Source: an uncultured Opitutaceae bacterium
Lineage (GTDB): Bacteria; Verrucomicrobiota; Verrucomicrobiia; Opitutales; Opitutaceae
Direction: 5' to 3'
Assembly (NCBI GenBank): GCA_903916755.1
Contig: CAIWXW010000087.1
Span: forward strand, 62,001 to 126,000
DNA: 64,000 nt
Part shown: positions 1-9,155 of the stretch, piece after piece
Layout of the letters: each line of letters starts with the position of its first letter
Numbering within the stretch: the first letter of the stretch is position 1
Translations under genes and position numbers: made by a program
The notes under the pieces: generated by a model
Databases searched by the model: none
What the model saw: the letters and a program-made list of their open reading frames with translations, nothing else
What the model was told of the DNA's origin: nothing

Positions 1-592
1 CGGCCGGATCGAGCTGGCCCGCTTGGGCCTCAACCAGACTACCCTGGCGTCAGTCCGCGACCGCTTCACCGGAAGCCAGCTTGCGCCCACGGGTGCATCG
101 GGCCCACTCGGCCCGCTGCCATCGGTCCCGAATGGACCTTTTCGCCTCGCCGTGCTTTTGCCCCAGGGAAGGACCGGGCAAGCCGAGCCGCTGGTTGTAA
201 CCGGTAAAACCGCGAAAGGCGACCTGGTGTACGTGAAATATGTGGACGCGACGCACGTGCAGTTCGGCTACGACCATTGGGGAGTCGGCGGCGGCATCAG
301 CGGGCCCATTGCGATCGACTACAGCCAACCTCACGAGATCGAGGTGGGCCTGGGTTCCCTCTACGCCGAAAGCAAGGACGCCGGCTGGATGAGCCTGCCA
401 CCCGATGTCCGCAAGCGCCTGCACGACCAGGTGGCCGTCAGGATTGACGGCAACGCCGTCTGGCAGGCCCAGAGTCCCGCCTATCCCTCGACCCATGATG
501 ACATCCGGGTCGGGGAAAACCGCATCGGGGCCTCCAGTTGTGGTCCGCGTTTTACCGGAGAGATCCTGGCGGTCGCACGGGCAGATCCCTGA
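1..592 (+). CDS. C-terminal part of a protein with tandem lectin-like units (cut by window edge)
   Basis: The reading frame is open from base 2, so the TTG at 23 in the ORF track is unlikely to be the true start. The first residues (RIELARLGLNQTTLAS..RFTGSQL) look like the end of one beta-sandwich unit. They are followed by one complete unit of the family that recurs through this window: a strand ending in AEPLVVTG, the core motif FGYDHWG, a HEIEVGLGSLY strand, an RIDG turn, and a closing IGASSC..FTGEIL motif. The pattern (H-x-hydrophobic strand, V-x-x-DG, IG-x-N, F-x-G-x-IL) suggests a laminin-G/ConA-like fold, which is inference. The N-terminal part, probably membranous, lies outside the window. 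The gene converges on the next gene with nine bases between the stops. It belongs to the GASSC terminal subclass, like the 602-3952 protein. Confidence 0.75.
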   Translation, partial: GRIELARLGLNQTTLASVRDRFTGSQLAPTGASGPLGPLPSVPNGPFRLAVLLPQGRTGQAEPLVVTGKTAKGDLVYVKYVDATHVQFGYDHWGVGGGISGPIAIDYSQPHEIEVGLGSLYAESKDAGWMSLPPDVRKRLHDQVAVRIDGNAVWQAQSPAYPSTHDDIRVGENRIGASSCGPRFTGEILAVARADP

Positions 593-601
593 ATCGAGGC
601 C

Positions 602-3600
602 TCATGGCCCCGGCGACGGCCGGGTGAGCGAAAGGATTTGACCCGTGTAATTGGCTCCGCAGCTCGACGCCCCCACCCGATTGATGGCAATGTGAATTTG
701 TTCGGCTGAGGTCGGATAATTCGTCGCCGGCTCGGTCCAGACCGCAACCCCGTCGAGGCGCACCTGCACCTGGTGGGCCGGGGGGCGTCCGGACGGAAGC
801 AGCGCATCCATGGTCAGTTCCAGCGTGTGCGATACGCCGTAGTCGACCTCCACGGGTTCGCTCATCGCCGCGGCGGTGCCCCAGTGGTCCAGGCCAAAGC
901 GCACATGATGTTCGTCGTCGTAGCGGACAAAGATCAGGTCCGCCGCTCCGGCCCGGCCCGACTCGACCAGCGGCTCGGACGCATGCGTTAGCCCGCTAGG
1001 GAAAAGGGTTTCCAGCTTGATCGCACCGCGGCCCGACCAGGCCGCGGGCGCCAGGTCAGTCGGCGGCTTTCGCTCGACCGAGAGGATCTTGCCGGTGAAC
1101 GCCGCATCCGAGACCGAGCCCCCTAGCGGATTCGAGCCGAGACGGATCTCATAAGGGGCGGACGGAAAGCACTCGGCGGCTCCCTCGAGGGCGATGACGC
1201 CGTCCAGCGCCACCCGCAACCGGCCGGAAAAGGGGCGTCCGCCCGAGGCCGCGGGATAAAGCGAGTCCATCGTGGCTTCAATTCGGTGCGGTTGCGAATA
1301 GTCGATCTCAATCGGGACGCCGGTGAGGGTGCTGATGCCCCAATGATGAAATCCGAAAGCCACATGGGTTGGATCGACATAGTGCACATAAAGGAGATCT
1401 CCCGCGCCGCTCATTCCCGTGACCACCAGGGGTTCGGTGCTGCCCGACATTCCATCCGGAAAGCGCACCTCAAGTTCAACGGCTCCCGTTTCACCGCCCC
1501 GCTCGGCCGGCGGAAGCGCCGCGAAGTCCCGCGCCGAACCCGCGGCCAGGATCTGGCCCGTGAACCGGGTCAATTCGGAAGAGGCTCCCCATGGGTTCCG
1601 ACCAATCTTAATCGTGTCCGAGGCCGCGGAATAGAAGAGGGCCTCCTCGTCGAAAACCACCACCCCGTCCATCAGAACCACGATGCGCCGCGCCAACGGC
1701 AAAACCGTGGCTGCCTCCGCCACGCGATCGGTCGGTGCCAGCGATCCCATCCAAATCAGCAGGCGATGCGGACGCAGCGGATCGTACGATACAAGTTCGC
1801 TCTGGGGGCCGCCGAAGCCGAAATGGTTGGCCCGAAAGCGAAGGCGCCCTGCCCCCTCGTAGACACACGATAGCACGTCGCTGCGGGATCCGGCTCCCGT
1901 GAGCAGCAACGGCTCGGCGCCGGAACTGCGGTCCGCGGGAAACAGCACCTGCAACTCAACCGGCCGGCGCGCCTGCGGCGCCGCCAGGACCGGCGGTCGG
2001 GCGGCGAGCGGCAGTCGCTTCGCCGCGAGTATGCGGCCGGAAAAGGGCCCGCTGAGTGTCACGGCCGGCCAGCGCACACTGCCGATCCTCAGGTCTTCCG
2101 GCGAGGAAGGGTAACAGCCCAACGAGGCATGAAGCACTTCCGCCCCGTCGGCGAGCAGCAGCAGGTCCCGGCTGGCCGACTCATATTGATCCTGGCTCCA
2201 CGCGGCAAAAGCGGGATGCGCAAAGGGCGGGAGCAGTGAACCTGCATGCAGCTCGACCACAATGCGGCGAGTGGACGGAATGGGGAAGCTCTGCCCCTCC
2301 AGAAAACCTAGCCCCGCGTGGAAAAAAGCCAGCTGAGCCCGGTCGCCCGCCAAATAACGGATCTCCGCCCAATCTCGGCGATCGACCGCCAAGCCGGTTT
2401 CAATGAGCGGTTCGACCCGCCCTTCCGCTCCGGTCGGCAACTCAAGCTCCAGGCGCAGCGCACCCAGCCGAATGGCGTGGGCCACTTCCCATCGGCTCGT
2501 TGGCCAGTTCGCCACGCGTCCCACCGCTCGAACGACATCTTCGCGCGGGGTGCGAGCGGCGAAGACCGCCAGACCGATCGCAACCGAGATGCATCCCGCC
2601 GCGGCTATCCCCAGCCCGGCCGCGGCCCGCGACCACCAGCGCGCCCGGGCGCGAACCCCTAACGCCAGCACCCCCACGCTGCCGAGCCAAAGGCAGGCTG
2701 GCACGTAGTCGCTCAAATAGCGGTCGGTGGTGCCGAAAAAGCACGAAAGCAGCACGAAATTCGCCGCGGCGGCCGTGCCCAGCGTCCGAAGCAGGGCGAG
2801 AAAGCGGCTGGCGCCCGGCTCCGCTTCCATCGGCTGGGCCCTGAACGCAAAGACCAGGAACCAAGTCCAGGGCAGATAGAGGAACATGCCATAGGGCTTC
2901 GCGGTGGGCGGGCTGAAAAAGGGAAAGTACCGCTGCCAAGTCCCGGAGCCGAAGAGGTATTCAAAGCCGTTGGGAATCAGATGCTCGAGCCCCAAGGGTT
3001 GAAAATTCCGGAAACTCTCGCCCGCCAGTTGATAGCGCATGCCAAACTCGAAGGGGGATCCGAAGCGCTGCAGATTGTAGAACGCCAAGCCCGCTCCGCA
3101 GAGGGCGGCGGGCCCCAACGCCGCCACCAGGACGCGACGCCGAAGCCTTCGGCTCGCAGGTGACTGCGCGCCTCCTTCCGGCGACTCGCCCAACTGGCGC
3201 ATCAGCCATGCGGACGGGATCAGCAACGCCAGGCCCGCGAGCAGGTAGTCCGGCCGGGCACCCACCGCCAAGCCAAAGCAGAGGCTCGCAAGCGCAAGCC
3301 AGCACAGGGCGCGCCGCCCGTGCAGCACGCCATAAAGCGCCAGCGCCATCAGGAAAAACAGGGCGAACGCGCAGGCAATCGGCACCTGGTAGAAGTTCGC
3401 TCCGGCAGTCAGGGTGAAGACTGGGTTGGCAAAGGCCAGACAGACACCGGCCAGCGCCAGGGTCCAGCACGCGGCCGTGGGAAAGTAGCGTCGGCGGACC
3501 AGGCCGAGCAGCACCAATCCCGCAACGAGCCCAACCCAGGCAAACACCGCCACCGCACAAGCCTCCGTCGGATACCAGCCGCTCGCCGCCGCGATCGGCC

Positions 3601-3952
3601 AAAAGAAGATCAGCACCGGGGTAACGCCAAAATAGAGATAATACTTTCCACGGAAATAGGTCATGTCATGCACCCGATAGGGAGCATTGGCCACCGGATC
3701 GTATGGATCGGGCAGCGCCAGCAAGGCCGGATGGGGCGCAAGCTTGACCGCTAAATGTCCCTCGCGAAAACCGGCCGTCAGGAGCTCGTAATAGCTCTGC
3801 GGCTGCCGGGAGAAAAGAAAGTTAACCGGTTGGCGGGCGCTCCAGAGGTAAACGCATGCGGCCAACATCGCAACGATCACCCCGATCACAACATCCCCCT
3901 GCCAAAGACGAGGACGGGCGCGCCGAGAATCGGATGCGAGGGGAATCTCCAA
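602..3952 (-). CDS. GT-C-like polytopic membrane protein with four C-terminal lectin-like units
   Basis: A 1116-residue protein. Residues 1 to about 490 are polytopic, with about ten or more hydrophobic segments. They carry a first-loop signature shared with three other genes here: YYELLTAGF, LLALPDPYDP, YYLYFGVTPVL. This arrangement resembles GT-C glycosyltransferases that use polyprenol-linked sugars at the outer face of the inner membrane; the enzymatic role is inferred. Four lectin-like units follow at about 500-640, 660-805, 822-960 and 975-1113. The last two have the full FGFHHWG or FGLDHWG core, and the last ends in VGASSC..YTGQIL. The start is TTG, giving MEIPLAS. The acidic residue of the GDYY motif seen in two paralogues is Ser here (QSYY). 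The gene lies downstream of the 4077-6920 paralogue on the same strand with a 124-base gap. Confidence 0.8.
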   Translation of the reverse strand: MEIPLASDSRRARPRLWQGDVVIGVIVAMLAACVYLWSARQPVNFLFSRQPQSYYELLTAGFREGHLAVKLAPHPALLALPDPYDPVANAPYRVHDMTYFRGKYYLYFGVTPVLIFFWPIAAASGWYPTEACAVAVFAWVGLVAGLVLLGLVRRRYFPTAACWTLALAGVCLAFANPVFTLTAGANFYQVPIACAFALFFLMALALYGVLHGRRALCWLALASLCFGLAVGARPDYLLAGLALLIPSAWLMRQLGESPEGGAQSPASRRLRRRVLVAALGPAALCGAGLAFYNLQRFGSPFEFGMRYQLAGESFRNFQPLGLEHLIPNGFEYLFGSGTWQRYFPFFSPPTAKPYGMFLYLPWTWFLVFAFRAQPMEAEPGASRFLALLRTLGTAAAANFVLLSCFFGTTDRYLSDYVPACLWLGSVGVLALGVRARARWWSRAAAGLGIAAAGCISVAIGLAVFAARTPREDVVRAVGRVANWPTSRWEVAHAIRLGALRLELELPTGAEGRVEPLIETGLAVDRRDWAEIRYLAGDRAQLAFFHAGLGFLEGQSFPIPSTRRIVVELHAGSLLPPFAHPAFAAWSQDQYESASRDLLLLADGAEVLHASLGCYPSSPEDLRIGSVRWPAVTLSGPFSGRILAAKRLPLAARPPVLAAPQARRPVELQVLFPADRSSGAEPLLLTGAGSRSDVLSCVYEGAGRLRFRANHFGFGGPQSELVSYDPLRPHRLLIWMGSLAPTDRVAEAATVLPLARRIVVLMDGVVVFDEEALFYSAASDTIKIGRNPWGASSELTRFTGQILAAGSARDFAALPPAERGGETGAVELEVRFPDGMSGSTEPLVVTGMSGAGDLLYVHYVDPTHVAFGFHHWGISTLTGVPIEIDYSQPHRIEATMDSLYPAASGGRPFSGRLRVALDGVIALEGAAECFPSAPYEIRLGSNPLGGSVSDAAFTGKILSVERKPPTDLAPAAWSGRGAIKLETLFPSGLTHASEPLVESGRAGAADLIFVRYDDEHHVRFGLDHWGTAAAMSEPVEVDYGVSHTLELTMDALLPSGRPPAHQVQVRLDGVAVWTEPATNYPTSAEQIHIAINRVGASSCGANYTGQILSLTRPSPGP

Positions 3953-4076
3953 GAGGCCGGAGTAAAGCAGCCGTCAGTCGCCGCGCAACCCTGCGATGGA
4001 AGCTTGCGCCCCTGTGGCCGCTTCGCCAGCCGGTGCGGCTCACCGCGAAAGGCTCATCCGCAGCGAAGCGCAATTA

Positions 4077-6920
4077 TCAGGGCGACGCAGGAAGCATTTG
4101 GCCGGTAAAAATCGGCCCAGCCGTGGAACCTCCAATCGGATTTCGACCGATCCAGATCGCCCCCGGCTGGAATGAATAGGCGGCGCTTGTTCCGCTCAGG
4201 ACCACTTGGCCGTCCATCTCGATCCTCACCTCGCCTGGCGCGGGACGACCGGGCCACTGTGGCGGATAGAGGGAGTCCATGGTGAGTTCAAGCCGGTGCG
4301 GTCGGGAGTAGTCGACTTTGACCGGCGGGCCCACCAGCCCGCGATGGCCCCAGTGGTCGAAGCCAAAGCTCACATGCGAGGCGTCCAGGTACCTCACATA
4401 GAGGATATCCCCGGCACCGGGCGATCCGGACACCAAAAGCGGATCCGACCGGCCTACGGCGCTTTCCGGAAACAACACCCGCAACCCCCTTGCTCCGGGG
4501 CCGGCTCCGATCGGTCCAGGCGGCAGGCCCTCGAAGCCCGGCGCCGCGCTCACCGAAAGCGTCAGACCGCTAAACCGGTCCAATGCGGTCGTTGCCCCAA
4601 AGGGATTCGTCCCAATCCTGATTGGCCCGGGGCCCGCCGGATAGAATATTCCGGCCTCGTTTAAGACGGCAATCCCGTCCATCAAGACCACCACGCGCCT
4701 CGACCATGGCATTTCGGCCTTTGGCCCATCCCCCGGTTCCGGACCGGCCAACGCGCCAAGCCAGATCACCAGGTGATGCGACCGCGCCGGGTTGAAAAGC
4801 ACCATCCCGCCCACCAGGGTGGCCGCACCGAAATGATCGAAGACAAAGCGGAGCCGGCCGGGCCCGAGGTAAGTGCAGGCCAAAAGGTCACTTTTCTGGC
4901 CCTGGCCGGTCACCAGGAGCGGTTCCGTGCCCATGGACCTGTCGGCCGGAAAGAACACCTCCAATTCGACCGGGCGGTTGGCCGCTACGATCCGGGTGTT
5001 TGGGCTCACGGGCGGTGGATCCATCGGTAGCCGCAGGCGGGAGAGCACCCTTCCGGCATATGGGCGCGTCGCTCCATCGGAGCGCCAATCGGCTGCTTCA
5101 AGGTGAAGATACTGCGGGGGGGAAGGGTAGCAATCGAGCGCGGCGCGCAATGCCTGTTGTTGATTGACCGTGATCAGAACATCCCGGCGATAATTCCGAT
5201 ATTGATCCGGGCTCCAGCGGGAAAAAATCGGATGCGCGTAGGGAGCCACCAGGAACCCGGCTCTCACCTCGACCGAGATCCGCCGATCGGTCGGGATGAG
5301 GAAAGGGTCGCCTTCAATAAGGCCCAGCCCCGAGTGATAGATTCCCACCCGGGCCCTATTCAATGGCTCGTAGCGCAGCTGAATCCAATCGCGGCGATCG
5401 GGTTGCGAGCCCGCTTCGACCAGAACCTCAGTGACTCCCGGCAGGGCTGGTCCCAGCTCCAGATCGAGATGAAGCGCCCCTTGGGGAAATTCCAGGATCC
5501 GCTGGACTGCTGCCGTCGGTCCGTCGCCCAGGCGGGCCACACCCAGGGGAACGACACCGTCGGGCAGCGAGCTGGCAAATGCCCCCAGTCCAATCATCAC
5601 GGAAATAGCCCCAGCCGCGCCCATGGCCCCCAGCGACAGGAGGCGCCGACGGCGTCCGAGTGAAGCCCGAGCCGCCAGGTTGAATGCGCCCAGCCCGGCC
5701 AGCATCATCCAGGCCGGAACATAGTCTGCAGCGTACCGGTCGTTGACGCCGACAAAGAGCAAAAGCAGCAGGAAATTACCGGCGAGCCCACCGGCGATGG
5801 TTGCAGCCAAAATTCTCTGGTCCTGGCGGGCGCGAACTGCTGCGGGCAGAAAGGCCAGCGCCCCCAGCCAGCACCATGGCGCGTAGCGGAGCAACCCGTA
5901 GGGCATACCCACCACCGCGGAAAAATAGGGGAAATATGGCTGCCAAATTCCAGCTCGAAACAGATAGGCGACGGAATTGGCCGGCACGCGCCGCCAATCA
6001 AACAGCGCATGAAGATTGCGCAGATCCCAACCCATCAGTTGGTAATGCAAGCCGAATTCAAAGATCGAGCCGAACCGCAGCCAGTTGTAGCAGGCCAATC
6101 CGATCCCGCACAGAAAGGCGGGGATAACAGCGGCCCAAACAAGCGTCGGCCGCGCGGCCGGCCGCCGCATCAGCACCCTCAAGGGGATGAGGAGCGCCAA
6201 TCCGCCAAGCAGATAGGTGGGTCTCGCGCCCACGGCCAGACCGAATAGGCTGCTGGCGAGCGCCAGCCATGCCGCCGCGCGCGGGGAATGGAGCGCATGA
6301 TAGACGGCGCCCCACATCAGCACACTGAGGCAGAAGGCGCAGGCAATGGGCACCTCGTAGAAGCTCGAGTGCGCCGTAAGCACCACTACGGAGCTGCCAA
6401 AGACAAAGCACGTTCCGGAGAGAACCAGCCAAATCACGGAAACCGCCGGGAAATAGCGCCGGCGGACCGCGGCGAGGAGGCCCAAACCGGCCATCGCTCC
6501 CACCCAGGCGAAGCAGGCGACCGCACAGGGTTCCGTCGGGAACCAGCCGGTGGCGGCAACAATCGGCCAGAAGAAAACAAGCACCGGGGTGACGCCGAAA
6601 TAGAGGTAATATCTGCCCCGGAAAAGCGACATGTCGTGGGCCCGGAAGGGCGCATTGGCGACGGGGTCGTAAGGATTCGGAAGCGCCAACAGGCGGGGAT
6701 CCGGATCCAGCTTGACCGCAAGTTGCCCGGCCTGAAAACCAGCCGTAAGCAATGGGTAGTAACCCGAGGGCTGGCGGGAAAAAAGAGCACCCCCGGCCTG
6801 GCGGGCGCTCAAGCCATAAAGCCACGCCCCCACCGCCGAAAGCACGACCAGCACCGCGACATCCCACCATCGTGAGCCACGCCCATCCGGCCGAAATTCG
6901 CGGGTTGGGGCAATTTCCAA
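4077..6920 (-). CDS. GT-C-like polytopic membrane protein with three lectin-like units
   Basis: A close paralogue of the 602-3952 protein in both halves. The membrane half (to about residue 475) carries YYPLLTAGF, LLALPNPYDP and YYLYFGVTPVL. Three lectin-like units follow at about 478-620, 646-790 and 806-945. The third has FGFDHWG and ends in IGGSTAGPIFTGQML. The ORF track starts at a GTG at 6998, but those first 26 residues have no match in the paralogue and run over the divergent gene at 6979. The TTG at 6920 gives MEIAPTREF, which lines up with the paralogue's MEIPLAS, so I chose it. The GDYY acidic residue of other paralogues is Gly here (SGYY). A glycosyl-transfer role is inferred from architecture; the substrate is unknown. 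Confidence 0.78.
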   Translation of the reverse strand: MEIAPTREFRPDGRGSRWWDVAVLVVLSAVGAWLYGLSARQAGGALFSRQPSGYYPLLTAGFQAGQLAVKLDPDPRLLALPNPYDPVANAPFRAHDMSLFRGRYYLYFGVTPVLVFFWPIVAATGWFPTEPCAVACFAWVGAMAGLGLLAAVRRRYFPAVSVIWLVLSGTCFVFGSSVVVLTAHSSFYEVPIACAFCLSVLMWGAVYHALHSPRAAAWLALASSLFGLAVGARPTYLLGGLALLIPLRVLMRRPAARPTLVWAAVIPAFLCGIGLACYNWLRFGSIFEFGLHYQLMGWDLRNLHALFDWRRVPANSVAYLFRAGIWQPYFPYFSAVVGMPYGLLRYAPWCWLGALAFLPAAVRARQDQRILAATIAGGLAGNFLLLLLFVGVNDRYAADYVPAWMMLAGLGAFNLAARASLGRRRRLLSLGAMGAAGAISVMIGLGAFASSLPDGVVPLGVARLGDGPTAAVQRILEFPQGALHLDLELGPALPGVTEVLVEAGSQPDRRDWIQLRYEPLNRARVGIYHSGLGLIEGDPFLIPTDRRISVEVRAGFLVAPYAHPIFSRWSPDQYRNYRRDVLITVNQQQALRAALDCYPSPPQYLHLEAADWRSDGATRPYAGRVLSRLRLPMDPPPVSPNTRIVAANRPVELEVFFPADRSMGTEPLLVTGQGQKSDLLACTYLGPGRLRFVFDHFGAATLVGGMVLFNPARSHHLVIWLGALAGPEPGDGPKAEMPWSRRVVVLMDGIAVLNEAGIFYPAGPGPIRIGTNPFGATTALDRFSGLTLSVSAAPGFEGLPPGPIGAGPGARGLRVLFPESAVGRSDPLLVSGSPGAGDILYVRYLDASHVSFGFDHWGHRGLVGPPVKVDYSRPHRLELTMDSLYPPQWPGRPAPGEVRIEMDGQVVLSGTSAAYSFQPGAIWIGRNPIGGSTAGPIFTGQMLPASP

Positions 6921-6978
6921 GGGGAGCCAAATCTGAGCGTTAGCTGGACTGCCTTCAACTCTATGTTGTAGTGAACGG

Positions 6979-7473
6979 ATGAAATGGATGCTTCTCACCG
7001 GTCTCGCGATCCTCGTGGCGGGACTGCTCTTCTGGCACTCTCACTCGGTCAAAACCGCCTATGTCAACGGACTGCCGGCCTATCGCGACCTGCCCGGCCG
7101 GGAATTCATTTTCGAGCGCGAATGCTATATCTTCAAACTTAAGAATCGGGCCACCGACTGGCCCTTGGTGGGCGACCACCTCGTCGTGCCCGAACTCCCG
7201 GCGGAAGTGACGAGCGCGAACATCGGAGCGGACCTGCCAGGTGTGCGCATCCTGGGACTGGCGCACGTGGGCGAGCGGTTCAGGCTCGTTTCAGTCCGGC
7301 AGGAAACGCAGGGGGCCCAGCAGCACCTGTCCTTCGAGATCCTCTTTGATGAAGAGGCCTCCCACCCTTACTCTCGGATGGATGCGGACCTGATCATGGA
7401 TCATGCGCCTGAGGCCCAGGGGCTGGCTCCCGCGCTCCGGCCGGAATATGCCGTCGACAGTCCGCGTCAATGA
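6979..7473 (+). CDS. Small membrane-anchored hypothetical protein, first gene of the amino-sugar operon
   Basis: A 164-residue protein with one N-terminal hydrophobic segment (LLTGLAILVAGLLFW) and a predicted periplasmic remainder with no motif I recognise. It starts 58 bases from the TTG start of the divergent gene, so the promoter for this operon and for the minus-strand gene should lie in or near 6921-6978. I could not identify clear -10 and -35 boxes. The stop codon overlaps the next start (ATGA), so translation is probably coupled to the polytopic protein that follows. It may be an accessory subunit of that protein, but this rests on position only. Confidence 0.7.
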   Translation: MKWMLLTGLAILVAGLLFWHSHSVKTAYVNGLPAYRDLPGREFIFERECYIFKLKNRATDWPLVGDHLVVPELPAEVTSANIGADLPGVRILGLAHVGERFRLVSVRQETQGAQQHLSFEILFDEEASHPYSRMDADLIMDHAPEAQGLAPALRPEYAVDSPRQ

Positions 7474-9155
7474 TCCGCATTCGCGGTGACCGCAAAGAGG
7501 CGCGCCGGTCGAACGCGCTGCTGATGGCGCTCATGATCGGGGAGTTTCTCCTTTTCGACCGCATCGGGGCGCATTGGCATACCGGCATCTATCCGCGCTG
7601 GAACGACCAGATACAGTACCTGACCGAGGCCTATACCGGTTACGAGTACCTCCTCGGCCACGGATTCTGGGCGGGGATGTGGCAAACGCTCCTGCATCCC
7701 GCGGCCCAGGGAACACTCGACGATTGCTATGCCGTCCTGCTCTTCTGCCTCGCCGGGCCCTCACGCAGCGCGGCCCTCGCCGTCAACATGTTGGCCTTCC
7801 TCGCCTGGCAAGGGGGATTTTTCTTCGCGATCCGACGGAGGTCCGGCTCGGGGAGCATGGCCTGGGCGTCCGCCGGCCTGTTGCTCTGCCTAGCCGGCCC
7901 TTGGTCGGGCAGCACGGGCTCGGCCACCGACTTCCGACTCGATCATCTGGCGATGTGCACCATGGGGGTCGTGACCGCCGCCGCTTTGATGACGGAGGGA
8001 TTCAGGCGCCTGGGCTGGTCCCTGGCTTTCGGAGCGACGGTCGCCCTGGCCCTGTGCACCCGGTTTTTGACCGGGCCCTATTTTGTCCTCATTTTTGCGG
8101 CGCTGCTGGCCTGGGCGGGATCGGGGCCTGAGCGCCGCAGGCGGGCCACCCACCTGGGGTTCGCCGCGATCGTGGCCCTCGTGCTGGCCGGCCCCTTGGT
8201 CTGGCTGAACCGGCTCTCGGTCTACAACTACTACTGGATCGGGCACTTTTTCGGACCGGAAAGCGCCATCCGCAACCCCCATCTCAACCTCACCCAGTCA
8301 ATCGCGTTTGTTTGGGGCCATTTTGGCGCCGACCACCTAGGCAGCGCATTCGAGGTGCTGGCATTGCTGATATCGCTCGGGCTGGTCGCTGGCGCGCTCG
8401 CCAGCACACGAAGGTCGCGAGCAGCCCCGTCAGGTCCACGCGCCGCCTGGGCGGGTGAAGCCGCCATGATCGGCGGGATCTTCCTGCTGGCGCCGGCGCT
8501 CATTCTCTCCCTGCACAACCTAAAGTCTCCGGTCGTGGAGGGCATCATGACTCCCGGGATCGTGCTGCTGCTGCTGGGGTGCTGGGAAGCGCTCCTGGGG
8601 ATCATCCAGCCCCGACTGTCGGCCACGGCCGCCAAAAGACTGGGGGCCGCGCTGGGCGTTCTCGTCCTCAGCGGTGGCGCAGCCTATTTTGTCGTTCGAC
8701 AGCTCACACCGCCTCATTCGCCCCAGTTTGTCGCTGATGCCCACAAGGTGAATTCCCTGGCCGATGGCATCTTCCTTCGCTCCCGCGCCGCAGGAATCAC
8801 CGCTCCGCGCGTGGCCGTGGACGAAGTGACGGACTGCCTCGACGGCCAGGTCCTGCGGGTGATTTGCTACGAGCGGCATCGCGTGTGGGTCCCTTTCGTC
8901 ATGACCCTCCCCACCGGCATCGGCGAGGAGTCGAAATCGGTGCTGCTGGACCGTCTCGCCCAGAGTGATTTTGTCTTCATCACCGAAGGCGGACCGGTTG
9001 GCGGCTGGCCCTATGATCGCGAAATGCGCGCGCTGGAGCCCACGACGGCCGCCTGGTGCGAGGCCCACTTGTATCCGGTCGACCGGTTTACGCTTTTCGG
9101 GCAAAGCATGGTCCTTTTCCAGCGGCGGGACCTTCCCCTTCCGGCCCGACCATGA
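7470..9155 (+). CDS. Polytopic membrane protein, possibly a GT-C-type glycosyltransferase
   Basis: A 561-residue protein with about ten hydrophobic segments to roughly residue 410, then a soluble C-terminal part of about 140 residues. After the first membrane segment comes PRWNDQIQYLTEAY, at the position where GT39/ArnT-like enzymes carry their acidic catalytic loop. This suggests but does not prove a GT-C fold. The loop LLHPAAQGTLDDCYA and the motif TDFRLDHLA are conserved-looking acidic or polar stretches. Unlike other large membrane proteins in the window it has no lectin-like units. The start overlaps the previous stop (ATGA) and the stop overlaps the next start, so it sits inside a coupled operon. 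A Wzy-type polymerase is an alternative I cannot exclude. Confidence 0.65.
   Translation: MIRIRGDRKEARRSNALLMALMIGEFLLFDRIGAHWHTGIYPRWNDQIQYLTEAYTGYEYLLGHGFWAGMWQTLLHPAAQGTLDDCYAVLLFCLAGPSRSAALAVNMLAFLAWQGGFFFAIRRRSGSGSMAWASAGLLLCLAGPWSGSTGSATDFRLDHLAMCTMGVVTAAALMTEGFRRLGWSLAFGATVALALCTRFLTGPYFVLIFAALLAWAGSGPERRRRATHLGFAAIVALVLAGPLVWLNRLSVYNYYWIGHFFGPESAIRNPHLNLTQSIAFVWGHFGADHLGSAFEVLALLISLGLVAGALASTRRSRAAPSGPRAAWAGEAAMIGGIFLLAPALILSLHNLKSPVVEGIMTPGIVLLLLGCWEALLGIIQPRLSATAAKRLGAALGVLVLSGGAAYFVVRQLTPPHSPQFVADAHKVNSLADGIFLRSRAAGITAPRVAVDEVTDCLDGQVLRVICYERHRVWVPFVMTLPTGIGEESKSVLLDRLAQSDFVFITEGGPVGGWPYDREMRALEPTTAAWCEAHLYPVDRFTLFGQSMVLFQRRDLPLPARP

Noticed and set aside
4038-4055. Shared string GCGAAAGGCTC near 4045 and 19417, with a looser match near 35170, as a possible common regulatory element
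   Set aside because: Distances and orientation relative to starts differ, the third copy is poor, and an 11-base match by chance is possible in GC-rich DNA. No promoter boxes support it.
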